Assembly: GCA_902785325.1 (NCBI GenBank)
Contig: CACZXZ010000003.1
Location: 1 to 64,000 of the forward strand
DNA: 64,000 nt
Source of the DNA: an uncultured Succinivibrio sp.
GTDB lineage: Bacteria > Pseudomonadota > Gammaproteobacteria > Enterobacterales > Succinivibrionaceae
Direction: 5' to 3'
Shown: positions 1 to 9,110 of the stretch, one piece after another
Position numbering within the stretch: position 1 is the first letter of the stretch
Layout: each line of letters opens with the position of its first letter
Notes under the pieces: model-generated
Database searches by the model: none
Seen by the model: only the letters and a program-made list of their open reading frames with translations
What the model was told of the DNA's origin: nothing
Translations under genes and position numbers: made by a program

Positions 1-69
1 ACAGAAAGACTGTATTACCCAAGTCTGAAAATGATGTAAGTTTACAGCATAATGTCATCAGGTAAGAAC

Positions 70-89
70 CTCCTTGGCTTGCCAAGGAG
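70..89 (-). terminator. Hairpin after htpX
   Basis: A perfect 9-bp inverted repeat (CTCCTTGGC, a 2-base centre, GCCAAGGAG) lies just past the htpX stop. On the minus strand it is followed only by GTTCTT, so the T tract is poor. It may end the mlaA-tyrA-ydgA-htpX transcript, but it could be a processing hairpin instead. Confidence 0.35.
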
Positions 90-94
90 AGTAG

Positions 95-988
95 TCAGAG
101 TTGCTCTAAAGCTCTAATTCTCTTCTCTAGTGGAGGATGAGACATAAATAATTCTGATACGGTAACAGGACCATTGATACATAAAGCTTGCATGTAGCTG
201 TGCTCTTTATCTTCTTTTGGAGCTACACCTCTTTGTAGAGCCTGCAAGGCTGCAATCATAGCTTGCTTACCATTTAAACTAGCAGAACCTGCGTCAGCAC
301 GATATTCGCGGTAACGAGAGAACCACATTAAAATCATGGTGGCACCAATACCAAATACCATCTGCATGATGGAATTTACAGTATAGAACATCATAGATGA
401 TCCAAAAGAAGCGCCACGGTTATCATTGCTGTTACTACGACTTGCGTTGACGATAGCAAATGCTACTACATAAGAGAAGAAGTACACGAAGGTATTTAAT
501 ACACCTTGTAATAAAGCCATAGTTACCATATCTCCATTTTTGATATGAGAGATCTCATGACCTAAAACACCTGCAACCTCATCTTCAGTCATAGAGTCTA
601 ATAAACCTGTAGAAACAGCAACTAAAGCAGCATCCTTTGAAGCGCCTGTCGCAAAAGCGTTAGGATCACGGGATTGATAAATACCAACCTCAGGCATTGC
701 CAAACCGTCTTTTTGAGTCAAAGCTGCAATAGTATTGACTAAAAACTGCTCCTGACGATTTTGAGGGGTAGTAATTACTCTTACACCATAGGCTCTTTTA
801 CACATCGATTTTGATAAGAATAAGGAAATAAAAGATCCTACACAGCCAAAGATGGCGCACATGATAAGCAGTGAGCTGTAATCTTGAGAAGATATTTGAA
901 TACCAAAAATATTAAGCAGAATAGAGCCTACGATACTTACTAGTACCAATACGGCAACTTGCATAGCAATATATAATAAAACTCTCAT
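95..988 (-). CDS. htpX: Membrane zinc metalloprotease HtpX
   Basis: HtpX is an M48-family zinc endopeptidase of the inner membrane that degrades misfolded membrane proteins, overlapping in role with FtsH. The 297-residue length matches the family. Two N-terminal membrane segments are visible, then the HEISH zinc motif near residue 144 with the active site facing the cytoplasm, two further hydrophobic segments, and the downstream EYRAD glutamate that completes zinc binding. It is the last gene of a four-gene minus-strand operon and begins 6 bases after the ydgA-like stop. No sigma-32-type promoter is apparent, so expression probably comes from mlaA. The assignment is secure. Confidence 0.95.
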   Translation of the reverse strand: MRVLLYIAMQVAVLVLVSIVGSILLNIFGIQISSQDYSSLLIMCAIFGCVGSFISLFLSKSMCKRAYGVRVITTPQNRQEQFLVNTIAALTQKDGLAMPEVGIYQSRDPNAFATGASKDAALVAVSTGLLDSMTEDEVAGVLGHEISHIKNGDMVTMALLQGVLNTFVYFFSYVVAFAIVNASRSNSNDNRGASFGSSMMFYTVNSIMQMVFGIGATMILMWFSRYREYRADAGSASLNGKQAMIAALQALQRGVAPKEDKEHSYMQALCINGPVTVSELFMSHPPLEKRIRALEQL

Positions 989-994
989 AATTAC

Positions 995-2338
995 TTACTT
1001 ATCCTCATCTAAAATTTCACGACTAGCATCCTCTGATGCTACATCTAAAAGATTCTGACCACCTAAATATACTTGCTTATTGATAACTTTAAGATTAGCT
1101 TGATAATTATTACCAACCTTTTTAAGCATACCTAAATCAAGATACTTGTTTAAAGCTTCACTATACTGTTCTGATAAATACAAATTTACCAAACTTGTAT
1201 CAGCCTTTAAGTTAGCGTTTATCTTAAGGCTGTCTAGATCAAATTTTTGACCTTTTAAAAGAAGACTAGAAGTTAAATTACAGCTTGCATCCTTATTATC
1301 GTGTGAAAAGGAAAAGTTTTTAACTTCAGCTGCTAGTTTTTTAGGAAAAACTTCTGTTAATTTCTCAATATATAAATCTTTTTGTTTAGCAAGTTTTAAG
1401 GCTTTAGTTACATTGATGCCACTAAAGGTAAAGTCGTAATTTACCTTACTCAAATCAAAATAATCTAAAGTTGCATTGTCCTTGATATAAGGCATAGCAA
1501 ATTTAAGATTAAAGTTTCCTTTAAAGGCTAAATCCTGATATTTACCTTGTGGGAGTAATTTAAAGTTTAATTTAAAGTTATCTACTAGCACTTTATCTGC
1601 TAAAGACTTATCTTTAACATTATCATCAGGTGAAAAACCTATGGCATATAAAGTAGAGACTAAACCTTCAAACTTTTTAAAAGATAAGGTAACCTCATCT
1701 AACGAAAAACTCTTTGAGCCAAGTTTTAAATTAGCAACCGTGTCTACTTTGAAATCTTGCAGTAACAAATTAAAGGCACTGTGACCACCATACATCTTTG
1801 AAGATAGGCATTTGCTGTCACCTAAATTTAAAGCAACATTAATCTTTGATAAATCGTGAGTTTTAAAAGTAACTGCAGAATTACCAATAGCACACACACC
1901 ATCTTCTAAAATATAGTCAAATTTGCTGGTATTTAAAGCGCCATTAACACTTAAGGTAAAAGGATTTACCTTTAAATTACCATCGATATTGATAGGTGGT
2001 AGATTTAAGGAGGCTAATTTACTATCTAAATTGCCAGAGCCATTAACCTTAGTAAGGGTTAATTTAATAAAAGGTGGGTAAAAGTCTAGCTTACTTACAA
2101 AACTTACCTTTAAGTCATTTGGAATGACATGAACTTTGATAAGTGCAGACTTATTTAGAATACTAGTTTGCACAGGTTCATAACTTACCACAAGATTTGA
2201 CTGTTTTTGATTAAACTTTGTAATAGCTCTATCTACATAACGGTCAAAAAGCACACTGATAGTGACTATAGCAACTACTAACAACACTAGAAGGATTGCA
2301 CTAACGATAAGCAATCCTTTGACGATTTTTTTGAGCAT
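995..2338 (-). CDS. YdgA-like DUF945 family protein
   Basis: This 447-residue protein resembles the DUF945/YdgA family, whose members are anchored to the inner membrane with a large periplasmic domain of unknown function. One N-terminal transmembrane helix (about residues 9-30) is followed by roughly 410 residues rich in Ser, Asn, Lys and beta-type sequence. The segment FDRYVDRAITKFNQKQ just after the helix and the repeated 'LDSLKINANLKAD'-type strands are typical of the family. Its start overlaps the tyrA stop by one base (TAATG), indicating translational coupling. The family call rests on architecture and general resemblance. No enzymatic motif is seen. Confidence 0.65.
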   Translation of the reverse strand: MLKKIVKGLLIVSAILLVLLVVAIVTISVLFDRYVDRAITKFNQKQSNLVVSYEPVQTSILNKSALIKVHVIPNDLKVSFVSKLDFYPPFIKLTLTKVNGSGNLDSKLASLNLPPINIDGNLKVNPFTLSVNGALNTSKFDYILEDGVCAIGNSAVTFKTHDLSKINVALNLGDSKCLSSKMYGGHSAFNLLLQDFKVDTVANLKLGSKSFSLDEVTLSFKKFEGLVSTLYAIGFSPDDNVKDKSLADKVLVDNFKLNFKLLPQGKYQDLAFKGNFNLKFAMPYIKDNATLDYFDLSKVNYDFTFSGINVTKALKLAKQKDLYIEKLTEVFPKKLAAEVKNFSFSHDNKDASCNLTSSLLLKGQKFDLDSLKINANLKADTSLVNLYLSEQYSEALNKYLDLGMLKKVGNNYQANLKVINKQVYLGGQNLLDVASEDASREILDEDK

Positions 2339-3471
2339 TATTCTCTCTCGTCTTGAAGTTTTGCTAAGATTCTGCCACTTTCAACAAAAGCTTCATTGGC
2401 AAATTCCCCAAAGTAATCTCGAGTCTTTAAAAACTCTTGAGTAAACTTATCTGTATCTTTATTTTTGATTACTTCAAGCTCTTTAGTTACGCTTTCTACA
2501 AAGCTCTTGATAAGCTCGTAATTAGCCTCTGACGACATAATAATGTCAGCATATAAACGAGGATCTTGAGCAAAAAGACGACCAACCATCATCAACTCTA
2601 GACGATAAATTGGTGAGGACAAATCTTTAAGTTTTTGAAGTTTAGGAGCAATTTTTTGTAAAAAGGTTCCATAACTGTAAGTACTAAAGTGTCTTAGGGC
2701 TTGAATGATACTCATAGCCTCATCATGCTCTTTAGCTGAACACTTACAGATAGTAGCGCCCCAAATACGAAGTTGCTCTACTAAAAATTGAGAAGCTTTT
2801 TCATCGCGCTCAGGAACTGTTACCACCACCTGCTTTACTAAAGACTTTACATCAGGTCCAAACATTGGGTGTAAGCCTAATACAGGACCTTTATGGTACT
2901 GCATCATTGCCTCAACTATAGGACCTTTTACAGAAGTAAAATCGCACAAGATCTGGTCGCTTTTTAACATTGGAGACAAACGTTTGATGACATCAATAGT
3001 AATATCAATTGGTACTGATACGATTACAATTTTGGCGGTCTTTAAGTATTCAGGAGCTTTATCCCAACCACGATGGCCAAAAGAAAATACCTTGTAGCCT
3101 GAGTTTTCAAAGTAGCTTGCAAAAATGCGTCCCATACCACCGTTGCCACCAACGATGACAACATCGCCACTTTCTTTTAAACAACGAGGGTAATTAAAAT
3201 CAGTACCAGAGCACAATTTATAGGACTCACGCAAAACGCGCTTCATGATATCTGAAAGTAGACCTTGCGGTAATTGCTGTGATCTTGCAATTTCCTCTAC
3301 ATGAGATAACACATAGGTCTGTCTTTCATGGGAGTAGGCACTAACATCAAGATCTTTTTTTAAGGATGCAGCTTCTACTACTAAATCCTGTCGTTTTTTT
3401 AAGAGCTCAACTAAATTCTTATCGACCTCATCGATTTTAGCTCTTACCTGCTCTAACTGCTTGAAACTCAT
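2338..3471 (-). CDS. tyrA: Bifunctional chorismate mutase / prephenate dehydrogenase
   Basis: TyrA (T-protein) converts chorismate to prephenate and then oxidises prephenate to 4-hydroxyphenylpyruvate with NAD, committing carbon to tyrosine. Residues 1-90 form the AroQ-type helical chorismate mutase (LEQVRAKIDEVDKNLVELL; ERQTYV). The Rossmann domain follows with GGNGGMGRIFASYF near residue 108, and the dehydrogenase motif GLHPMFGPDV near residue 199 carries the catalytic His. Its 377 residues match the E. coli enzyme (373). The start codon sits inside the mlaA stop (ATGA, 4-base overlap). Such a coupling of tyrosine synthesis to mlaA is unusual and may be only positional. No tyrosine-responsive leader was seen. 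Confidence 0.95.
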   Translation of the reverse strand: MSFKQLEQVRAKIDEVDKNLVELLKKRQDLVVEAASLKKDLDVSAYSHERQTYVLSHVEEIARSQQLPQGLLSDIMKRVLRESYKLCSGTDFNYPRCLKESGDVVIVGGNGGMGRIFASYFENSGYKVFSFGHRGWDKAPEYLKTAKIVIVSVPIDITIDVIKRLSPMLKSDQILCDFTSVKGPIVEAMMQYHKGPVLGLHPMFGPDVKSLVKQVVVTVPERDEKASQFLVEQLRIWGATICKCSAKEHDEAMSIIQALRHFSTYSYGTFLQKIAPKLQKLKDLSSPIYRLELMMVGRLFAQDPRLYADIIMSSEANYELIKSFVESVTKELEVIKNKDTDKFTQEFLKTRDYFGEFANEAFVESGRILAKLQDERE

Positions 3472-4289
3472 AGTGAATCGATCTCTTCTAAGTATTCATC
3501 CACATTCTCATCAGCTTTATTCTCCATACTTGCCTCAGGATTTACTTTACCTTCCTGATGCATTAGGTAGATTTGGCGCATTTGAGCATAAGGATCAACC
3601 GCTTTATCAACCATTTCTTCTTGAGGAATTAAAGAAGCGCGAGTATCTACAGCTTGAACAGCAAAGGCTGCAGCTGCTGCGTATGGATTTAAGAACATAT
3701 AAGGCCAAGAATCAGCAGTATTAGTTACTAAACCACGTTCTGTGGTAGGACCAAGAACTGGCACCATCAAGTACTCACCTTGATCTACACCTGCTTTACC
3801 TGCCACGGTATTTAAGCTCATAGCCTTTTGTTCAATACCCATCTTAGTTGCAACATCGAATAAACCTAACAAACCGATTGTTGAATTGATGCAGAATCTA
3901 CTTATAGAGATGCAACTATCTTTAGGATGAGCTAATAAAGCATTATTAACTGTATTATTTAAATCAGAAATATTTGAAAAGAAGTTGTGTACTGAGTTTT
4001 TAGCACCTTCAGGTAACTTGTCATAACCGTGAGCTACAGGACGTAAAATATAACGGTCTAAAATCTCGTAGTTAGTTCTCCAACCTAGATTTCTATTGAT
4101 ATATTCAAGTCCATCAATGGAGTTACCTGGTAGCACAGTAAGACCATAACTATAGTCTTTTTTAGTTACAACCACAGTCTTTTGTCTTGGAGACATAGGA
4201 CTTAATGAGGAATGGGCTGCATAACATTCAGTAGAAGGGACACTTAGTAATAAATAACTTACTAGCGCAAATATTGTTTTCTTCTTCAT
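3468..4289 (-). CDS. mlaA: Outer-membrane lipid asymmetry protein MlaA (VacJ)
   Basis: MlaA sits in the outer membrane with porins and removes mislocalised phospholipids from the outer leaflet, handing them to MlaC and the MlaFEDB importer (not in this window). Family features are visible: DPLE-like N region (YILRPVAHGYDKLP), NFFSNISDLNNTVNNALL, and MVPVLGPTTERG near residue 180. I chose the ATG at 4289 because AGGTGA lies 7 bases upstream and MKKKTIFALVSYLLLSV forms a signal peptide; an upstream in-frame start at 4325 would put 12 extra residues before it. MlaA is normally a lipoprotein, but here the only nearby Cys is in STEC|YA, a poor lipobox, so an ordinary signal peptidase I cut after CYA is equally possible. 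First gene of the operon. Confidence 0.9.
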   Translation of the reverse strand: MKKKTIFALVSYLLLSVPSTECYAAHSSLSPMSPRQKTVVVTKKDYSYGLTVLPGNSIDGLEYINRNLGWRTNYEILDRYILRPVAHGYDKLPEGAKNSVHNFFSNISDLNNTVNNALLAHPKDSCISISRFCINSTIGLLGLFDVATKMGIEQKAMSLNTVAGKAGVDQGEYLMVPVLGPTTERGLVTNTADSWPYMFLNPYAAAAAFAVQAVDTRASLIPQEEMVDKAVDPYAQMRQIYLMHQEGKVNPEASMENKADENVDEYLEEIDSL

Positions 4290-4488
4290 AAGTTCACCTT
4301 TTTTATACAGCTTATATTCTATCAATTTGTCTTAGTTTGGGCACTATACTTTATTTGCTTATTTGATCTAAAAAAATTATTTTAAAAATTTGTTTAAAGC
4401 GTGAAACAACAAGACTCTAATATAAGTAAATTTTGGTATTATATTGTATAGAGAGTATACAAAGATTAAGCATAAAGATCACATCATC

Positions 4489-7400
4489 ATGGACACTTTT
4501 GACGTTGAAGTAAAAAATTCAGCTAAAGCACAAGCTAATGCTGAAGTAAATCAAACTAATAATCAAAATGCAACTGAAGAATTAGGCGCAGAAATTAACA
4601 TAAATGCAACTAAATCTTACTTAAGTGTCATTTCAACTAAAAAAGATCTTTTATCATCTGAGCATTTAACTACTTTTAATCAGTTAAATACTAATCTCTC
4701 TACTCTTGCTTGTGATCCTGAAAAATTAGCCAAACTATCTGTCAATGAAAACTCTCAAAGCATGGCTAATTATCGTAAGCTCACCCTTCAAGTAATCAAT
4801 CGTGATCCTAATTTACAAGAACAAGTAGCTCAGGATTTATCTGATAAACAAAGACTTGTAAGAACAAAGGATGCTGCTAATACTTTAGAAAGTGACTTTA
4901 AAGCGCTACCTCCTGCCTTACAAGAAGGTACTATTGCAGGTCAACAACTAGGTAAGTTTGTCTGCCAAGCTGTTGTAAATTTAACCGATTGTGAAAACAT
5001 GGGCGCAGGTTTACAGCGTGATTTGGCTATCCGTGATGTTTATGCTCCCTCTGACAATTTGTCCTTTAGACAAAAACAAGCTACAAAAGATGCGTTAAGT
5101 GCTTCTATTGCCTATATTAAAAGCAATCAGCCAGAAGTCTTAAGCACTTTACCTAAAACAGAAGTTAAAGCACAACCTAAGGTAACACAAACTGCAGCTT
5201 GCAGCACACCTCAGGTGATGACTAGATATTTGCGCAAAGCTTTAGAAGAGTTTCCAAAAGATACAACTTATCTTGATATCTTTAAACAAAATAAATCTAA
5301 AGCTATTGATGAAACTACAGCTTATGACAATATCTCCAAAGATACTGCCAAAAGAATTCACGATATCATTGCCAAAGCTGCTAAAACCGCTAGAGATGGC
5401 AATTTAATTCCAGTAAAGGAAGATACTTCAACTCAAAGTAAGACTACAGAGGCAACTGCAGCCAACACAACACCTGACAAGATTGAAGTCTCAAAATTAA
5501 GTCTAGCTGAGTTATCAGCAAGAGCTGCTAAATTGCAACAGCAATTTAGAGCTGAGAGAATTAAGCTTGCAAACGAAGGAAAGCTTCCAGATCCTGCTCA
5601 AAGGATGAACTCTACTATTAGCGTAACTCAAAGTGAGCTTGAGCAGGTTGATGAACAACTAACTCAACAAGTAAAGACTCAGAATGAGGCTACTACAACT
5701 ACAGTTAAAGCTAATGCTGAACCTTCATTAAGTGCAGATGAAATTAAAAAGATTGCACAAGATGCTGTAAAAGAGGCTTTAAAAGAAAGCGTTAAAACTC
5801 AATTACAACTTAGCCAAGATACAGCAAAACAAGTTGCACGTGATGCAGTTGAAGAATTAAGTAAGAGTGTTAAATCTCAACTTGAGAACGTAAATTTAAA
5901 CACAAAAGAAGCAATTGCAAGTGCTATTGAAAATGCTCTAGCTAAAAACACTCAAACTCAAAATGAGCTTGCTAAACAGCAAGCTAACTATCTTGCAGAT
6001 AAAACAGTAAACGAGCTTACTCAGAGCGTAGATAAAACTGTTAATGAGCTTACCCAAAACGTAAAAGATCAAATTGAAAAAAGTAACCTTGAAATTAAAG
6101 AAACTGTAAAAGATCAAATCAAGGTACAACTTGAGGCTCAAATTGAAGCACAAAAGAAAGAAGCTCAAAAACAAAGTGCAGAATTTACCAAACCTTTAAA
6201 CTTTAGCTATCAAGCTTCTGATTCTGTTTATGCCCATCATCAGGCTATGCCATATGTGGCAGTAAAAGTAACTGATAAACCTATTAGCGATACTTTTATA
6301 AAGGATTTATCTCAAGCTCAAAAACAAGCTAGCGTAAATGAGCAAACTAAGGCTATCTTAGAAAAAGAGCTTACAGAACAAGAAACAGTTGTAAGTGACA
6401 AGGTTGAGACTAAAGCTGATATTAAGCTTGAAGATCCTATTACTGATTCTAAAGTTAAAAACGCAAGTGAAAAAGCTAATACTGTAACTCAGGCTGCAAA
6501 AGAAAATCTTGCAAGTAATGTATTGGACAATGAAGCTAATGAGATTGAAGATCTAGCTTCTAATCTTGCTAAAAAAGACAATCTTAAAGTAAGTCCTGCT
6601 ATCAATCCTGAAGATAAAAAAGTAATTGATAGAATTCTCTCCTCTCAAGAAGAATTAAATCAAGATACTGAAAGCTTAGATTCTGAAAATCAAAGTTTAG
6701 AGACTAACTCTGATGAGGATAAGCTTCAAGAAAACAATGCAAAAGTTACTCAAGATAAAGCAAGTACCAATGTAACAGCTCCAACTTCAGATCTTAAGCA
6801 AGAGTCTGAAGTTACAGAAGAACTTACAAAAGAGCAAGAACACCAAGTCCAAAGTGAAAACTCAATTGCTCAAGATGATCTTGTTCAAGTTGATGACAAT
6901 GTAGTTTCTAATCCACAAACTTTAGTAAATACTCAAAATGCCACTCCTTTAAATCAAGATACCATTGAAGGCAACAGTGAGACTAACTTAAATTTAAAGG
7001 CTCCAGAGATTTTACAAGGTACTATAACAACTGATAGTGATACAGCTTCTTTGGATACTTTAGATAAGAGTGAAGATATAAAAGCTACTACCCTTGCCCA
7101 AAAGGCAGTTGAATTTAGTAAGCAATATCAAGCTCAGTCACAAACACAAACAGAAACTCAAGAGACTGAAAACTTAAGTACTAAAGCAGAGAAAAATACC
7201 ACAGCTAAAACTACTTTGAGTAATGAGACTTTAGGTGAAGACAAAATAGATGATTACGATCCACTTAAAACTGATAATAAGGAAGTAATCGATTCTATTT
7301 TAAAGAAGGCTGAGCAAAGTAAGCCATCACTATTCTCAAATAGCTATGACTCTTTAAATAGTGAGCAAAATACCAATATCACTTACACCAATTCTCAAAA

Positions 7401-8583
7401 GCAAAATATAAGCTCTAAGATTTTAAATGATCTTATTCCTAAAAATGAACTTGAAGAAAGTGTGGTGCCTTCTGATACTAAAGGTAAAGGTCAGGATTTA
7501 AGTGCTATTACTCAAGACGATAGCATTGATGATATCACTATTAACTCAATTCCAGAAAAAACTGCTGGAGCTGCAGTGATTACTAATGGTAATAGTGAAC
7601 CTATACCAAATCAATCAGTAGTTGATGAGGTTGCTCCTATTCAAGAGAAGTCTTCCCTATTCTCAAAAATTGCTTCTATTTTTGGTGGTAAAAAGAATAC
7701 TGTTAAAAATGAACCATCTGAGACTAATCAGAATATAGCTATCAATCAAAATCAGTTGTTGTCTTTAAGTGCTAAAGGTTCACCTTTAGACAGTTATATG
7801 GCAGCTTTAAAACAGCAGATTGGTAATACTAATTTACCAGACACACTAAGAAATGAAGCTCAAAAGTTTTTAGACAAATTACAAGAGCCAGTCAAGGATT
7901 TACCTTCCGTAACTAATTGGCTTACCTTCACTCAAGTGCCAATGTCACCTACCACCCCACAAGCACTAGCTTTGCATCAGTGGGCTTTCTTATTGTTATC
8001 TATTAGATTCTCTCAACTTGGCAAATCTATTGATAAGTTATTAAAGAAAGGTGCTTCAAATGAAGGCAAAGAATATGATAAAGAAGCAGAGGAAATTTCA
8101 AAAGCTTTAAATAAGGATGATGCTGAGACAATCAAGAAGTTATCTTCTGATACTCTTGAGCAAATTACTCGTCTGCAAAATCCAGCTAAAGAGAATTTAC
8201 CACTACTATATCAATACATTCCACTACCACCTACCTATGATGGTGGCAAAGAAGGTGGCTTTAATGCTCAACCTGTAGTTGAAGAAGACGGTAAAAAATC
8301 TTGGCATTTGACCTTTGCTTTTGACTTAGAAAACTTAGGTCCAATTGAGATTAGAGCGGTTGCTAAAATCCCAGAGTTAAAATTGTCAGTGGTAACTACT
8401 ACTTTTGAAGCTTTACAAAAGGTTCAAGAAGCTCTACCTCATCTAAAAGCAGAGCTACAAAAGATAGGTATTACTACAAGAAGTGCTAGCGCCCGTTTAG
8501 GTCAGGTACATTTAAATAGCGTAAAGCAGCAAGAAAGCCCTGTAAAACGCAATGATGGCTCTAACTTATCTTTAGATATTTAG
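4489..8583 (+). CDS. Very long FliK-like (flagellar hook-length control family) protein
   Basis: The last 95 or so residues read as a FliK C-terminal (Flg_hook) domain: a Trp-led strand WHLTFAFDLENLGPIEIRA, then a helix-rich stretch ending LKAELQKIGI. FliK proteins measure hook or needle length and switch export specificity by contacting FlhB. Everything before is about 1270 residues of Gln/Thr/Lys/Glu-rich, low-complexity and predicted coiled-coil sequence, including heptad-like segments near 5740-6170 (KEALKESVKTQLQ; DKTVNELTQSV). At about 1364 residues it is roughly three times a usual FliK. I place the start at ATG 4489 (MDTFDVEV); a TTG at 4444 is also in frame but has no ribosome binding site. 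The next gene, 10 bases on, is an FlhB C-domain protein, which supports the family call. Confidence 0.7.
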   Translation: MDTFDVEVKNSAKAQANAEVNQTNNQNATEELGAEININATKSYLSVISTKKDLLSSEHLTTFNQLNTNLSTLACDPEKLAKLSVNENSQSMANYRKLTLQVINRDPNLQEQVAQDLSDKQRLVRTKDAANTLESDFKALPPALQEGTIAGQQLGKFVCQAVVNLTDCENMGAGLQRDLAIRDVYAPSDNLSFRQKQATKDALSASIAYIKSNQPEVLSTLPKTEVKAQPKVTQTAACSTPQVMTRYLRKALEEFPKDTTYLDIFKQNKSKAIDETTAYDNISKDTAKRIHDIIAKAAKTARDGNLIPVKEDTSTQSKTTEATAANTTPDKIEVSKLSLAELSARAAKLQQQFRAERIKLANEGKLPDPAQRMNSTISVTQSELEQVDEQLTQQVKTQNEATTTTVKANAEPSLSADEIKKIAQDAVKEALKESVKTQLQLSQDTAKQVARDAVEELSKSVKSQLENVNLNTKEAIASAIENALAKNTQTQNELAKQQANYLADKTVNELTQSVDKTVNELTQNVKDQIEKSNLEIKETVKDQIKVQLEAQIEAQKKEAQKQSAEFTKPLNFSYQASDSVYAHHQAMPYVAVKVTDKPISDTFIKDLSQAQKQASVNEQTKAILEKELTEQETVVSDKVETKADIKLEDPITDSKVKNASEKANTVTQAAKENLASNVLDNEANEIEDLASNLAKKDNLKVSPAINPEDKKVIDRILSSQEELNQDTESLDSENQSLETNSDEDKLQENNAKVTQDKASTNVTAPTSDLKQESEVTEELTKEQEHQVQSENSIAQDDLVQVDDNVVSNPQTLVNTQNATPLNQDTIEGNSETNLNLKAPEILQGTITTDSDTASLDTLDKSEDIKATTLAQKAVEFSKQYQAQSQTQTETQETENLSTKAEKNTTAKTTLSNETLGEDKIDDYDPLKTDNKEVIDSILKKAEQSKPSLFSNSYDSLNSEQNTNITYTNSQKQNISSKILNDLIPKNELEESVVPSDTKGKGQDLSAITQDDSIDDITINSIPEKTAGAAVITNGNSEPIPNQSVVDEVAPIQEKSSLFSKIASIFGGKKNTVKNEPSETNQNIAINQNQLLSLSAKGSPLDSYMAALKQQIGNTNLPDTLRNEAQKFLDKLQEPVKDLPSVTNWLTFTQVPMSPTTPQALALHQWAFLLLSIRFSQLGKSIDKLLKKGASNEGKEYDKEAEEISKALNKDDAETIKKLSSDTLEQITRLQNPAKENLPLLYQYIPLPPTYDGGKEGGFNAQPVVEEDGKKSWHLTFAFDLENLGPIEIRAVAKIPELKLSVVTTTFEALQKVQEALPHLKAELQKIGITTRSASARLGQVHLNSVKQQESPVKRNDGSNLSLDI

Positions 8584-8593
8584 GAAATGTATT

Positions 8594-9064
8594 ATGGAAA
8601 ATAATGAGAAAGAAAATATAGATCCTAATAATGAAGCTTCTATTTCCAATGAAGATAATCTAAAGGCTGATGCTGAGACTTTAGAAGCACAAGTTTTTGT
8701 TGATGAAAATAAAAAAATTGATGCTACCGATGAGGACAACTCCTTTAAAGCTACTTACGACAAAGCTCAAGCAGCCATTGGTTTAAGCTACCATGAAGGT
8801 GATGCTGCTCCATATGTAAGTTCTAAAGGTGAAAATGAAAAAGCACAAGCCATTATCGATATGGCAAAAGAATTAGGTATTTATGTACATAAAGATCCTG
8901 TGCTTTTCAATCAATTAAAAGCCCTCGAAGAAGGAGAGGAAGTTCCAAAAGAGCTCTTTGAAATCATAGCTACTATCCTAGCTTTTAGCTATTACTTGCA
9001 AGGTAAAACTCCAAGTGCCTATACCCGTGAGGATGGTTCAAGAGCTATCAATACAGAAGCTTAA
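8594..9064 (+). CDS. FlhB C-terminal-domain-only protein (type III export switch family)
   Basis: After an acidic 50-residue N-terminal tail, residues 53-150 match the cytoplasmic domain of FlhB/YscU: AIGLSYHEGDAAPYVSSKG, then NEKAQAIIDMAKELGIYVHKD, LFNQLKALEEGEEVPKELFE and a closing helix IATILAFSYYL. The four membrane helices of FlhB and the autocleaving NPTH loop are absent, as in the stand-alone FlhB-like proteins found in other bacteria next to FliK-like genes. It is 156 residues long with a ribosome site AGGAAAT just inside the intergenic gap, and lies 10 bases after the FliK-like gene, forming a two-gene operon closed by a strong terminator. It presumably binds the FliK-like partner. 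No other flagellar or secretion gene is in the window. Confidence 0.8.
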   Translation: MENNEKENIDPNNEASISNEDNLKADAETLEAQVFVDENKKIDATDEDNSFKATYDKAQAAIGLSYHEGDAAPYVSSKGENEKAQAIIDMAKELGIYVHKDPVLFNQLKALEEGEEVPKELFEIIATILAFSYYLQGKTPSAYTREDGSRAINTEA

Positions 9065-9081
9065 AGATTTAAAGATTGTTT

Positions 9082-9108
9082 AAAGAGTGGCTAAAGCCAC
9101 TCTTTTTT
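9082..9108 (+). terminator. Rho-independent terminator of the fliK/flhB-like pair
   Basis: Stem AAAGAGTGGC with a TAAA loop and GCCACTCTTT, followed by an uninterrupted T run. It lies 17 bases past the stop and just before the convergent mrcB end, which it may also serve weakly. Confidence 0.88.
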
Positions 9109-9110
9109 AT

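Noticed and set aside
5938..6174. Minus-strand frame inside the FliK-like gene, hydrophobic and Phe/Leu-rich
   Set aside because: It is the complement of a Lys/Glu/Gln-rich coding stretch, which produces Phe/Leu runs automatically. No ribosome site or independent evidence.
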